A stretch of 64,000 bases of DNA. Origin: Parasutterella muris (GTDB lineage: Bacteria > Pseudomonadota > Gammaproteobacteria > Burkholderiales > Burkholderiaceae_F). This document shows positions 52,028 to 60,489 of the stretch, one piece after another. The notes below the pieces were generated by a model. It saw only the letters and a program-made list of their open reading frames with translations, was not told the origin of the DNA and did no database searches. The stretch lies in assembly GCF_943193095.1 (NCBI RefSeq), contig NZ_CALPCV010000003.1, forward strand, positions 79,916 through 143,915. The letters run 5' to 3'. Each line of letters starts with the position of its first letter. The first letter of the stretch is position 1. Both the position numbers and the translations under genes were made by a program.

Positions 52028-52640
52028 AGACAATCAGCCGTTGGTTCGTATTGTTGACGACGAAGAAACGATTAGAAAATCTGAAGAATTTATTCTGAAA
52101 ATTGCCGGAATTGACAGCGTTTCCTATTCAAGTGCGGAAGATTTCCTCAGCCGCGCAGATTTAGAACGACCGGGATGCATCGTTGCGGATCTGCGTATGG
52201 ACGGAATGGATGGGTTGGAAATGATGGATGAGATGAAGCGACGCGGGTTTGATCTTCCAATTGTTTTTTTAACAGGGCACGGAACTGTTGAGGCTGCAGT
52301 TTTTGCTTTGAAAGGTGGCGCTTGTGACTTCCTCCAGAAACCAGTCAAGCCGGAGATCCTTCAGGAAATTGTCAAAAAACTGATTCAGAAGAATATTGAT
52401 GATCGTCGTCTAAGCCAGTACCGAGAACAGAAAAAAGAGCGTTATCAAGAATTGACTGAGCGAGAAAAGCAGATTTTTGAGCTCGTCGCGCAAGACAAAA
52501 TGAATAAGCAGATCGCTATGGAATTAGGAATCGCTGAGCATACCGTAAAGATTCATCGGGCCAATGCGCTTAGAAAACTTGGCATAAGAACAGCGATTGA
52601 GGCTCATAATTTTCTTAAGGAACTGTCGTACTCATGCTGA
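52017..52640 (+). CDS. FixJ/TtrR-type response regulator
   Basis: This 207-residue protein has a receiver domain (V-D-D-E near residue 14, phospho-Asp in V-A-D-L-R-M-D-G-M near 57) and a LuxR-type helix-turn-helix (E-L-T-E-R-E-K-Q-I-F-E-L-V near 147, then I-A-E-H-T-V-K-I-H-R). The start at 52017 overlaps the kinase gene by 11 bases, and its end overlaps the following flavoprotein gene by 7, so the three form one translationally coupled operon. It should activate transcription when phosphorylated by the adjacent kinase. Confidence 0.9.
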   Translation: METKDNQPLVRIVDDEETIRKSEEFILKIAGIDSVSYSSAEDFLSRADLERPGCIVADLRMDGMDGLEMMDEMKRRGFDLPIVFLTGHGTVEAAVFALKGGACDFLQKPVKPEILQEIVKKLIQKNIDDRRLSQYREQKKERYQELTEREKQIFELVAQDKMNKQIAMELGIAEHTVKIHRANALRKLGIRTAIEAHNFLKELSYSC

Positions 52641-54070
52641 GAAGAAATATCCTAGGCTCTCTTGCTGCATTGCCGTCCATGGCGTACGCCTTTGACTTAA
52701 AGAAAATATTAGATGCCGGCAGGAGTTCTTATGACGTTATTGTTGTTGGTGCCGGAGCCGCTGGATTAAGTGCCGCAGTCGAAGCGGCTAACACCGGAGC
52801 CAGTGTTCTGGTCCTTGAGAAGGCACCGGATATCGGAGGAAATACGCTGATATCAGGGGGCTTTTATAGTTCTGTTGATAGAAAACTGCAAGAGCCGTTG
52901 GGCATCAATGACAGTGAGGAACTGTTTTTTGAGCAGACATACGAGTACGGCGGTTCAATTGCTGATAAGAAACTTGTTGAGCACTTGGTAAAGAATGCCG
53001 AAAACTCTCTTCAGTGGCTTGAGAGTTTAGGGATGCATTTCCAGCCTAGAGTTTTTGAGCTGTATGGAGCTCATTGGCCGCGAAGTCACATACCGGTCCT
53101 TCCGCTTGGTCAGGGATATATTCGAACACTTTCTTCAGCCGCTCTTGATCGGGGTGTGGAAATAAAGACAAGATGTTCTGTTGATGAAATTATTGTAGAG
53201 AGCGGCCGTATAACAGGAGTGGCGGCTTCAACGGATAATGGAAGAAAATTTTATTTCTGCAGAAAGGGGGTTGTTTTGGCTTCCGGCAGTTTTGCTGCTA
53301 ACTCTCAGCTCGTAGAGAGATTCGCACCGAAGCTTGCAAAACTCACAACCAACAACACTCCATACAGCACCGGAGAAGCAATGATGGCAGCTAATAAAAT
53401 CGGCGCTGATCTGGTAGATATGGAATTCATCCAGTGTCTTCCTGGCTGTCCCCCGGGAAAGAAGCATCGAGTCCGCTTCCACAACGACGTCTCAAACTTC
53501 GTATTGGTCAATCATGAAGGGAAACGCTTTATCAATGAAGATGCTTCTAGAGATGATCTTCGAGATGCCGTTCTTAGTCTTCCTGAGCGATATGCCTTTT
53601 CGATTATCGATGGTCAGGGTTTCCGCAAAAGCGGAATACTGGTTCAAAAAGAAGCGGTTATAGCCAGAGAAGCCGGAGAGGCTTGGAACGCTTCATCAAT
53701 TGAAGAATTAGCCGTCAAAATAGGCGTTCCGCCCTCAAATTTGGTAAGCACGATTCAAAGCTATAACGACGGAGTTTTAAAGAAACAGGATTCTCTGGGT
53801 AAGAAAATAACTCCCTTTACGCTTTGCCTGAAAGAACCGCCGTTTTGGGCTTGTTTTGCCAGTATGACGATCCATTACACAGAGGGCGGGCTAAGAATTG
53901 ATGAAAAAGCCAGATGCTTAGATAAAGCAGGAAAGCCCATAATCGGCCTCTATGCGGCAGGAGCCGTCACCGGAGGCGTTCACGGCAGGAATCGTCTGGG
54001 CGGTAACGGTCTTGCGGAAGCCATTGTATTTGGCCGCACTGCAGGAAAAAGCGCGGCAGAGCGCATATAA
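52634..54070 (+). CDS. Exported FAD flavoprotein reductase in a two-component operon
   Basis: This 478-residue protein has an N-terminal signal (L-R-R-N-I-L-G-S, ending A-Y-A; possibly Tat) and the FAD domain of the fumarate reductase family (V-V-G-A-G-A-A-G near 38), without an FMN domain. A catalytic-type Arg is present in S-R-D, the H-H-T-M-G-G motif is H-Y-T-E-G-G, and the late Arg is kept in H-G-R-N-R-L-G-G-N. The segment Q-C-L-P-G-C-P-P replaces the dicarboxylate Q-x-H-P-T. It is the third gene of a TtrS/TtrR-like operon. Substrate and electron donor are unknown. Confidence 0.82.
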   Translation: MLRRNILGSLAALPSMAYAFDLKKILDAGRSSYDVIVVGAGAAGLSAAVEAANTGASVLVLEKAPDIGGNTLISGGFYSSVDRKLQEPLGINDSEELFFEQTYEYGGSIADKKLVEHLVKNAENSLQWLESLGMHFQPRVFELYGAHWPRSHIPVLPLGQGYIRTLSSAALDRGVEIKTRCSVDEIIVESGRITGVAASTDNGRKFYFCRKGVVLASGSFAANSQLVERFAPKLAKLTTNNTPYSTGEAMMAANKIGADLVDMEFIQCLPGCPPGKKHRVRFHNDVSNFVLVNHEGKRFINEDASRDDLRDAVLSLPERYAFSIIDGQGFRKSGILVQKEAVIAREAGEAWNASSIEELAVKIGVPPSNLVSTIQSYNDGVLKKQDSLGKKITPFTLCLKEPPFWACFASMTIHYTEGGLRIDEKARCLDKAGKPIIGLYAAGAVTGGVHGRNRLGGNGLAEAIVFGRTAGKSAAERI

Positions 54071-54078
54071 AACAGAAA

Positions 54079-54109
54079 CCGCCTCAAGAAGATAAACTCC
54101 TTGAGGCGG
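54079..54109 (-). terminator. Terminator between convergent flavoprotein genes
   Basis: A perfect 10-base stem, CCGCCTCAAG with CTTGAGGCGG, lies between the two convergent genes. A T-rich tail follows on the minus strand (TTTCTGTTTT), so it mainly ends the minus-strand gene. Confidence 0.85.
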
Positions 54110-54128
54110 ATCGGGTTAGCCGGATGTT

Positions 54129-56021
54129 TTACTTAACGAAGTTAAGTGCTGCGATTCTGCCGAATACCAGTGCGTCCGGTACCGCATTGCAGCCGACTCG
54201 GTTGGTTCCGTGGATTCCGCCCGTAACTTCGCCGGCAGCATAGAGTCCGGGGATGACATTTCCGGCTTCATTCAGGACCTGAGCTTTTTTGTTGATTGTG
54301 ACGCCGCCCATCGTATGGTGAACGGACGGAGTCATAAGAGTTGCGTAGTAAGGTCCGCCTTCATCGAGTCTGTGGTCATCCATGCAAGTCGGACGGCCCA
54401 TTTCGTCACCGGTTCCTTTCTTGCAGAATTCGTTCCAGCGCTTGACGGTTTCGACTAAATTCTTGCCATTGATGCCGGCCTTTTGAGCAAGTTCTTCAAG
54501 TGTGTCCGCTTTATAGGATTTGCCGGATTTAAGAATGTCAGCGACTTTAACTCCGTATGCATTGCGGCCGTCCTTGTCGACAAGGGCTCTCTTTGCAGAG
54601 GAAATCACATAGAAAACACCGCCTTCCTGAGCAAGATTGGCTTTTGCAAGAACGTCACGTCTTTCAGACTCGTTGACATAGCGTTTGCCGTTCTTGTTGA
54701 CATAGATACAGGAGTTTTCTCCAAGTTTGAAGCTTGTGGCGCCGGTAGTCGGGTCGCCGGCCGGGAACAGCTGGATCCAGCCCATTTGAGTTAAGCCGGC
54801 GCCGGCTTTTTTGGCCAGACTAATACCGTCGCCTGTGGCTGAAGGCAGGTTGGTAGTCGGTGTGGTTTCGCCGAGTTTCTTGCCCCAGAGTTCATCGTAT
54901 TCATTTCGCATCTTCACATTGGCGCCGAAACCGCCTGTCGTTAAGATGACACCGTCAGCAGCATTTAAAACGTACTTAGTGCCGTTCTTAGCCTGAGCCA
55001 TAACGCCTGCAACGCGGCCGTCTTTGATGATCAGATCGTTAGCTTTTGTACTGAGAAGGAGCTGAACAGGGAGGTTCTTGTCTTTGATGTACTGAAGGAA
55101 TGTGTCTACATAGCCAACACCGGACTTAAAGTTGGCAGCTCTGTTAGAGCGCGGCCAAAGTGCGCCCACGAACTGGTTTGCATTAGGTCTCCATTCAAAG
55201 CCGATGCCTTCAAGTTCCTTCATCATGGGCTTGACATTCTGAGTCAGGGTGTAGACAAGCTCAAGATTAGCTTTTCTGTCGCCCGACTTCCATGTCTGGA
55301 GCGCATGCAGTTCAGGAGAGTCGAAGAGTTTGTTCGAGCCGGAGGCCGTGTATTCATTCCACTGTTTTTTAAGTTTGTTGATCAGTTCCTGATGAAGAGG
55401 ATTGAGGGGCTTTTCGGCTAAGATGCCTTCCACAATCTTCTTTTGACCTTCGGTCATTTTGATGTTGTCCTGATTAACGTTGGCGACGTTAAAACAGCCG
55501 CCGGAGACAGAAGTGTTTCCGCCCGCAAAACCGTTTTTCTCAAGAAGGACAACTTTCTTTCCAGCCATTGCAGCTGTGACGGCTGCAGACAAGCCTGCGC
55601 CGCCCGCTCCGACAATCACGACATCAGCATTTTCAACTTTTGTCTCGCTGCTCTGAGGCGCTTTTGCAGCTGCTTTGCCAAATTCTTTAACGTCTAATCC
55701 TGCCTGCTTTAAGCAGTCTCTAACGGCAGCTTTGATTGCAAAGCTTGAGAGTGTGGCGCCGGAAATATTGGCAACGTTATAGGACTGGTTCTTAACGATG
55801 TTGGGCAGCAGCTCTGTTTTTGTCTGGTCTGCGACAGGATGTGTTTCAGACCAATCAAGAATCTTGACATCAGCGATCTTGTTGTCTTTGATTTGAACCT
55901 GAACCTTGATTTCACCATTTCTGCCAACTTCACTCGCGGTATATGTGCCGTCTTTTGCGTTAACGGCTGTATAGCTGAGTGCAAGTGCGCATGCAACAGA
56001 TAGTGCGGTAAATGTTTTCAT
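54129..56021 (-). CDS. Exported FMN/FAD flavoprotein reductase, fumarate reductase family
   Basis: This 630-residue protein is the largest of the six flavoproteins. It has a Sec signal peptide (ending V-N-A), an FMN domain with the N-I-S-G-A-T attachment motif near residue 86-91, and an FAD domain with G-A-G-G-A-G near 138. Arg in E-R-R-D, the H-H-T-M-G-G histidines and the late Arg (H-G-T-N-R-V-G) are kept, but the substrate loop reads Q-L-F-P-A-G-D-P, with Phe where fumarate reductases have His and urocanate reductase Tyr. The acceptor is therefore unknown. AAGGAGG precedes the ATG. It is divergent from a MerR gene. Confidence 0.85.
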   Translation of the reverse strand: MKTFTALSVACALALSYTAVNAKDGTYTASEVGRNGEIKVQVQIKDNKIADVKILDWSETHPVADQTKTELLPNIVKNQSYNVANISGATLSSFAIKAAVRDCLKQAGLDVKEFGKAAAKAPQSSETKVENADVVIVGAGGAGLSAAVTAAMAGKKVVLLEKNGFAGGNTSVSGGCFNVANVNQDNIKMTEGQKKIVEGILAEKPLNPLHQELINKLKKQWNEYTASGSNKLFDSPELHALQTWKSGDRKANLELVYTLTQNVKPMMKELEGIGFEWRPNANQFVGALWPRSNRAANFKSGVGYVDTFLQYIKDKNLPVQLLLSTKANDLIIKDGRVAGVMAQAKNGTKYVLNAADGVILTTGGFGANVKMRNEYDELWGKKLGETTPTTNLPSATGDGISLAKKAGAGLTQMGWIQLFPAGDPTTGATSFKLGENSCIYVNKNGKRYVNESERRDVLAKANLAQEGGVFYVISSAKRALVDKDGRNAYGVKVADILKSGKSYKADTLEELAQKAGINGKNLVETVKRWNEFCKKGTGDEMGRPTCMDDHRLDEGGPYYATLMTPSVHHTMGGVTINKKAQVLNEAGNVIPGLYAAGEVTGGIHGTNRVGCNAVPDALVFGRIAALNFVK

Positions 56022-56257
56022 GTGTTCCTCCTTGGAATAACAATGAATATATTTTAGGAAGGAGATGAATTTTTATATATTGCATCTTGGTTCTAGCACT
56101 TAGGTTCTAGAGCATAAAGAAGAGCAGCTTTTACATTCCGTTGAGGACATATTAGAACAGTGGAGATGAATCAATTATCGCGCCTGTTGCTGCGCTGATT
56201 TTCCTGTATTGCGATACGACCAGTCTTTACACCATTCTTCTCAAAAAAATCATTGAA

Positions 56258-56291
56258 ATCATTTTATGACACTTAAGTGTCATAAAATGAT
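56258..56291. promoter_or_regulatory. 34-base perfect palindrome upstream of merR-like gene
   Basis: A perfect palindrome centred on the CTTAAG at 56272-56277 extends 17 bases on each side, with half-sites containing ATTTTATGACAC. It ends 31 bases before the MerR start, and a TACAAT -10-like hexamer (56293-56298) follows. It is probably the MerR operator. It also lies in the divergent region of the flavoprotein gene at 54129-56021. Confidence 0.75.
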
Positions 56292-56322
56292 GTACAATAA
56301 ACTCAGTTTTCAAGGAGAGTTT

Positions 56323-56739
56323 ATGTCTGACTCGTTCGAAGTGGAAACCAAATTCAGTATTGAAGACTTGGTTCGACTGACCGGATTAACCAGGCGAACA
56401 ATCCGTTTTTACGTTCAGAAAGGTTTGCTAAAGGGGCCCGAAGGCGAAAAGCGCGGCGCTTATTACACAACTGAACATCTTGAAGAACTTTTGCGGATCA
56501 AGCGCCTAAGTGAAAAGCACGTTCCGCTGAAAGAAATCAAGGCAGCAGCGGATGAAGTCGAAGTTAACCCGGATGTAGGAAGGATTTCCGTGTGTTCGCA
56601 TATCTGCGTCGGCTCCGGTCTGACGCTTGTTGTAGATCACAGTGCAGCTCGAATTCAGGGAGAGGAACTGAGAGCTCTGGCCTCAGAAATCGTCGAAATC
56701 GTTAAAAACTTAAAGACAAATGGTGAGAAAAATGCTTAG
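56323..56739 (+). CDS. MerR-family transcriptional regulator
   Basis: This 138-residue protein has a MerR winged helix at its N-terminus (F-S-I-E-D-L-V-R-L-T-G-L-T-R-R-T-I-R-F-Y near residues 9-28), followed by a helix that should mediate dimerisation and a short C-terminal domain with cysteines near 88-92 (C-S-H-I-C). The start at 56323 follows AAGGAGA; a longer frame would run through the operator palindrome. Its end overlaps the VIT-domain gene. The Cys pair could bind metal or sense redox, which is inference. Confidence 0.85.
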   Translation: MSDSFEVETKFSIEDLVRLTGLTRRTIRFYVQKGLLKGPEGEKRGAYYTTEHLEELLRIKRLSEKHVPLKEIKAAADEVEVNPDVGRISVCSHICVGSGLTLVVDHSAARIQGEELRALASEIVEIVKNLKTNGEKNA

Positions 56740-57184
56740 AAGACCCGAAGGAAAAATTAATTCACCGCTTCAAAATGTTGTTTGGAAGGCTGAGATTTCC
56801 GGCCCCCTGATGACTTATACATCGATTCAGCATTATCGTAATGATAGCAGTAATCCTGTAGAAATTGTCTACAGTTTCCCGCTTCCCTACGGAAAGAGCG
56901 TCATCTCTAAATTCCGTGTCACGATCAACGGAATCACTCGTGAAGCCAAGGTTTACGCCAAAGAGGAATCGAAGGAGCGCTATGAGGACGGGATCGAATC
57001 CGGCGATACACCGATTCTGCTTGAGATTACAGAAAAAGATTTCTGCACGGTTTCGCTCGGGAACATTAAGCCCGGAGAGAGCGCAAGTGTTGAGCTTGAG
57101 TATTTCCGCCTTTTAGAGTGCTGCGACGGTCGTATTCGTTTAACGATTCCGACTGTGATTGACGATCGCTACGCATCGAATTGA
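56732..57184 (+). CDS. VIT domain protein, probably truncated
   Basis: This protein of 150 residues (from ATG 56732) is a lone VIT (vault/inter-alpha-trypsin) domain: Y-R-N-D-S-S-N-P-V-E-I-V-Y-S-F-P-L-P near 36-53, then Y-E-D-G and L-G-N-I-K-P-G-E near 110. Relatives usually continue into a VWA domain and reach 600 residues or more. Here translation stops shortly after the VIT domain, so it looks like a truncated gene. MerR-VIT gene pairs are known in Proteobacteria. It overlaps the MerR gene by 8 bases. Confidence 0.6.
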   Translation: MLRRPEGKINSPLQNVVWKAEISGPLMTYTSIQHYRNDSSNPVEIVYSFPLPYGKSVISKFRVTINGITREAKVYAKEESKERYEDGIESGDTPILLEITEKDFCTVSLGNIKPGESASVELEYFRLLECCDGRIRLTIPTVIDDRYASN

Positions 57185-57195
57185 CAGGATATTCC

Positions 57196-57642
57196 TCAGA
57201 ACGACGTAACCAGATTGACACGATCAGCAACTCGGATTGTTCTGTCGTTGGCTTGATACTCCTCAGGTGCATATTGAAGAAGGAAACCGATTTCACGCCC
57301 CGCAAGATCGGGGAATAAATAGGCCTCCTGATCGTTTCCGCTGCGGTCTTTGACCGTGCTCTTGACGGCGTTAACATTTTTGAGGCGATGGCATGTCAGC
57401 ATGGACATGAACATGTCACGCCCGAAATTTTCCGATCCGTCCTTTTTGAAAAGACAAAGATTAATATTCGCTCTGCCTTCGTGGGCAACGAAAATGACCT
57501 CAAGCATCTGAGCGCCGCTGCGGGTGAGGTAAGTGCGGGCTGCCGTGATCTGTTCAGCGAAGGCGCCGGATTTACGGATGTTGGGTGTCTGGCTGTCTGC
57601 ACGGGCAGCCGCTTTTGTGTCGAGTTGAAAATTAGCAATCAT
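57196..57642 (-). CDS. DUF669-like phage/element-type protein
   Basis: This 148-residue protein resembles DUF669 proteins, small phage or plasmid proteins often found with recombination and replication genes: an N-terminal F-Q-L-D, the stretch Y-L-T-R-S-G-A-Q-M-L-E-V-I-F near 38-51, and L-F-K-K-D-G-S-E-N-F-G-R near 62-73. GGAG precedes the ATG at 57642. It is convergent with the VIT fragment, 12 bases away, and stands alone, which suggests that this spot received a piece of a mobile element that also cut the VIT gene. Confidence 0.55.
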   Translation of the reverse strand: MIANFQLDTKAAARADSQTPNIRKSGAFAEQITAARTYLTRSGAQMLEVIFVAHEGRANINLCLFKKDGSENFGRDMFMSMLTCHRLKNVNAVKSTVKDRSGNDQEAYLFPDLAGREIGFLLQYAPEEYQANDRTIRVADRVNLVTSF

Positions 57643-57902
57643 TGATTAACTCCGTTTTGATTGATAACAGTTTGAACTGACAATTGATTTTCTGTTACGT
57701 AATAAGGGAGTAAAGAGTGCTTTTTCAATAGGCCAACCAGCTTTTAATCTTTTATTGACAGTTCCCGAGCCTGATGAATATTCCCTGATAAAGTCTGCTT
57801 CATTCTTGCACGCTCATGCGATAGTTAAAGTCAGCTATAACCTGAAAATTCTAGAAGCTGGTCTTACTGCACTGGAATTTAATTCTTTTATATACCCGTC
57901 TG

Positions 57903-57928
57903 TTTTCAAAATGGAAAGTTATATTTCC
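57903..57928 (+). promoter_or_regulatory. Operator TTTTC-N5-GGAAA-N6-TTTCC, copy 1
   Basis: Three half-sites lie in the 352-base gap 57643-57994: TTTTC (57903), GGAAA (57913) and TTTCC (57924). The same pattern, spacing and orientation recur upstream of the flavoprotein gene at 60490-61962, and both copies end 66 bases before the start codon. The LysR protein encoded between the two flavoproteins is the likely binder. No other feature is seen in the gap. Confidence 0.7.
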
Positions 57929-57994
57929 GTCGGATGCTAGCGGACATAACTATTTATTGCGACACTGAGGATGTTTTTTACCAAGGAGTTAAAA

Positions 57995-59392
57995 GTGTCA
58001 AATTTAACAACTAAAATCGCCGCAGTATCCTGCACTTTAGTTATCGGCCCGTCTATGGCTTTTGCAGCTCCGGCTCAAGAGTGCGATGTTGTCATCATCG
58101 GCGCCGGCGGTGCCGGTATCAGTTCCGCTATCGCTCTGAAAGAGGCAGGAAAACAGAAGGTTTGTCTAATCGAAAAAATGCCGTTTGTCGGCGGTGCGAC
58201 GAACCTTGCCGCTACCTACTTTACTGTCATTAATACAAAGGAGCAGCAGGCGGCTGGTAAAGGTCAGTCGATCGAAAAGTATTTGGAAAGTAAAAAGAAA
58301 CAGAACTATCCGTACGACATGGACCGACTCAAAGAGTTCTCCGAATCCTCTCAGGAAGCGCTCGACTGGGTGAACAAAATTGGCGCGAACATTACCCGTC
58401 CGATGAGCTCCTATCAAATGGGTACGGCAGACGGAAGAAGTCTTGGCAATGCACTGGTCCTCGCGATGAAGAAGAAACTCGACGAAAGCGGTGTCGTGCC
58501 GATGCTTTCCACTAAGGCTACCAAATTAGTCACCAAGGACGGCAAAATTACCGGCGTGATGACTGAAGGTAAAGACGGAGAAAAGCTTCTTAAAACAAAC
58601 TACGTAATCGTTGCTACCGGCGGATACTCATCCGGTCAGGAAGTTCTTAAGAAATTCGCACCGGAATGGGCGGGGCTGCCCTCTACGTCAGCGGTAGGTT
58701 CCACCGGAGACGCTGTTGGTTTGCTAGAGCCGCTCAATGCTAAATTTACACACATGGATGTGCTTCGTTTAAATCCGTCAGTGCATTCCTCCAACGGTCA
58801 GCATTACAGCTTATCCGCAGCGCGGGCCGAAGGCGGCATCATGGTTAATGCCGAAGGCAAACGCTTCTGCAATGACTACTTCCCGGATTACACACAGCTG
58901 TCAAAATGGATGCTGGCTCAGCCAGGCGGTTACGCATATATCGTGATTGACGATAAGGCGATGCAGAAATCAAAACGTCTTCAGGGCTTTAAAGCAAAGG
59001 GCTTTTTCCTCGAGGCGCCTACAATCCCAGAATTGGCGAAGAAAATGGGCGTGCCGGAAAAGAATTTGGTCGCGACCGTTGAACGCTACGCGGGTTTCGT
59101 GAAAAACGGCAAAGACGAAGATTTCGGACGTAAGCACAATCTGTCTTTAGACTTTTCCACGGGTCCCTTCTATGCGGTAAAAACGACTCCGGGAGTTCAG
59201 GTTACATTGGGCGGCGTTCAGGTCGACAAAAATCTCCGCGTAGTCGGCACCAATGGCAAACCGATTCCCGGCTTATATGCGGTCGGTGAAGTTGCCGATG
59301 ACGGATTGTTCGGTACAGGCCCGACACACATCAATGTGTATTACGGGAAAAAAGCTGCGGAGAACGTGTTGGCTGAAGAAAAACTTCGTTAA
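57995..59392 (+). CDS. Exported FAD flavoprotein, divergent active site
   Basis: The start is a GTG at 57995, preceded by AAGGAG; it gives a 465-residue protein with a Sec signal peptide (ending A-F-A-A). It has the FAD domain of the fumarate reductase family (I-G-A-G-G-A-G near 36) and no FMN domain. The usual catalytic residues are absent: the Arg-Asp stretch reads F-C-N-D-Y-F-P-D-Y, the H-H-T-M-G-G motif reads Q-V-T-L-G-G, and the late H-G-x-N-R is G-T-G-P-T-H-I-N. So it is unlikely to protonate an enoate in the same way and should have a different substrate or chemistry. Confidence 0.75.
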   Translation: MSNLTTKIAAVSCTLVIGPSMAFAAPAQECDVVIIGAGGAGISSAIALKEAGKQKVCLIEKMPFVGGATNLAATYFTVINTKEQQAAGKGQSIEKYLESKKKQNYPYDMDRLKEFSESSQEALDWVNKIGANITRPMSSYQMGTADGRSLGNALVLAMKKKLDESGVVPMLSTKATKLVTKDGKITGVMTEGKDGEKLLKTNYVIVATGGYSSGQEVLKKFAPEWAGLPSTSAVGSTGDAVGLLEPLNAKFTHMDVLRLNPSVHSSNGQHYSLSAARAEGGIMVNAEGKRFCNDYFPDYTQLSKWMLAQPGGYAYIVIDDKAMQKSKRLQGFKAKGFFLEAPTIPELAKKMGVPEKNLVATVERYAGFVKNGKDEDFGRKHNLSLDFSTGPFYAVKTTPGVQVTLGGVQVDKNLRVVGTNGKPIPGLYAVGEVADDGLFGTGPTHINVYYGKKAAENVLAEEKLR

Positions 59393-59395
59393 AAC

Positions 59396-60427
59396 CTAGT
59401 CGGTAATGGGGATTCCGAACTTACGGAACACAGTTTTCCACCTTTTTTCGGAATCCTCAAGCTCCCGTTTCTGATACCAATGAGCAAAAATCGAGACAGC
59501 GGAATCCTCCGGCGTTTTTGCGGGAAAAATAATGAATTTTCTCCAGGGCTCTCGATGCCAGCCGGGCAGGACAGGCACGAGAGTACCTTCAGATAATTTG
59601 TCCTGAATAAAACTTGCAGGCAAATCAACTGAAATACCTTCTGCCGTCATGACAGAGGCAAAAGAAGAATAATCACTGCTGTAGATTTTTTTAAATCCGG
59701 CAGACTCGTCGACAGAAAATTTTCTTTCAATATGCTTTTTGCCGTTAGCGTCAACGGTAAACAATTCCATTCTGTCAAGATCAAATACTTTGTCCCTGTT
59801 GATCAGGGCATGACATTCCGGGTAGAAGTCCTTTCTTCTAAATATTAATTTGTGGCGAACGAGTTCATCGATCGTTTTTGGCACACCGTACTTCTCTAGG
59901 TAGACAGGAGATGCGACCATAAAATTAAAGCAGCGTCCGCAGGGCAGTTTTGTTAGTTCGGCATAATCAGGTTTATAAGACATCTGCACGACATCTGCTT
60001 TTCCGTCTTTTATGTCCAGATGCGACAGCCCGGTGCGGAGCTCAACTTCAATACCGGGATATTCGGCCTTGAATTCGTTGATAAATCTCAAAACATGAGG
60101 TGCTATAGAAGTGGTGGATAAACTGAAGACAATTGTCTGAGTTGATCTTCCCACCTTTAATTGCTTTGCGACGGATTCAAGGCGGTCAGCGACCAATATC
60201 ATGTCCCTAATAAGAGGGATCAGTTTAATCGCATATTCCGTCAGTTCAATCGGGCGGGATTTACGTTTAAGAAGCTGAATACCCAAGCTCTTTTCTAATT
60301 TTCCGATCAATTTGGAAGCGTTTGATAAAGAAATGTCCAGCTCAACACTCGCCAGAGTTATGGATTTCCGTCGGTATATCGCTTCCAAAATCCGCCAAGG
60401 TTTCAAATTATCAAAAGTTTCATTCAT
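59396..60427 (-). CDS. LysR-family regulator between two flavoprotein genes
   Basis: This 343-residue LysR protein has an N-terminal helix-turn-helix (I-T-L-A-S-V-E-L-D-I-S-L-S-N-A-S-K-L near residues 18-35) and a two-lobed effector domain with cysteines (C-G-R-C near 162). The start at 60427 is preferred over an upstream ATG. It is convergent with the flavoprotein at 57995 and follows the flavoprotein at 60490 on the same strand, 62 bases apart. Identical operators precede both flavoproteins, so it probably controls both. Confidence 0.85.
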   Translation of the reverse strand: MNETFDNLKPWRILEAIYRRKSITLASVELDISLSNASKLIGKLEKSLGIQLLKRKSRPIELTEYAIKLIPLIRDMILVADRLESVAKQLKVGRSTQTIVFSLSTTSIAPHVLRFINEFKAEYPGIEVELRTGLSHLDIKDGKADVVQMSYKPDYAELTKLPCGRCFNFMVASPVYLEKYGVPKTIDELVRHKLIFRRKDFYPECHALINRDKVFDLDRMELFTVDANGKKHIERKFSVDESAGFKKIYSSDYSSFASVMTAEGISVDLPASFIQDKLSEGTLVPVLPGWHREPWRKFIIFPAKTPEDSAVSIFAHWYQKRELEDSEKRWKTVFRKFGIPITD

Positions 60428-60489
60428 ATGCGTTTGACCGCATGGCAGGTGCCACGCGGTCACGTCCGATTAAGTTTATAAAACAGCAG

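Noticed and set aside
57755..57940. Plus-strand frame of 61 codons upstream of the flavoprotein gene
   Set aside because: It has no ribosome site and overlaps the shared operator motif; it looks like non-coding leader sequence.
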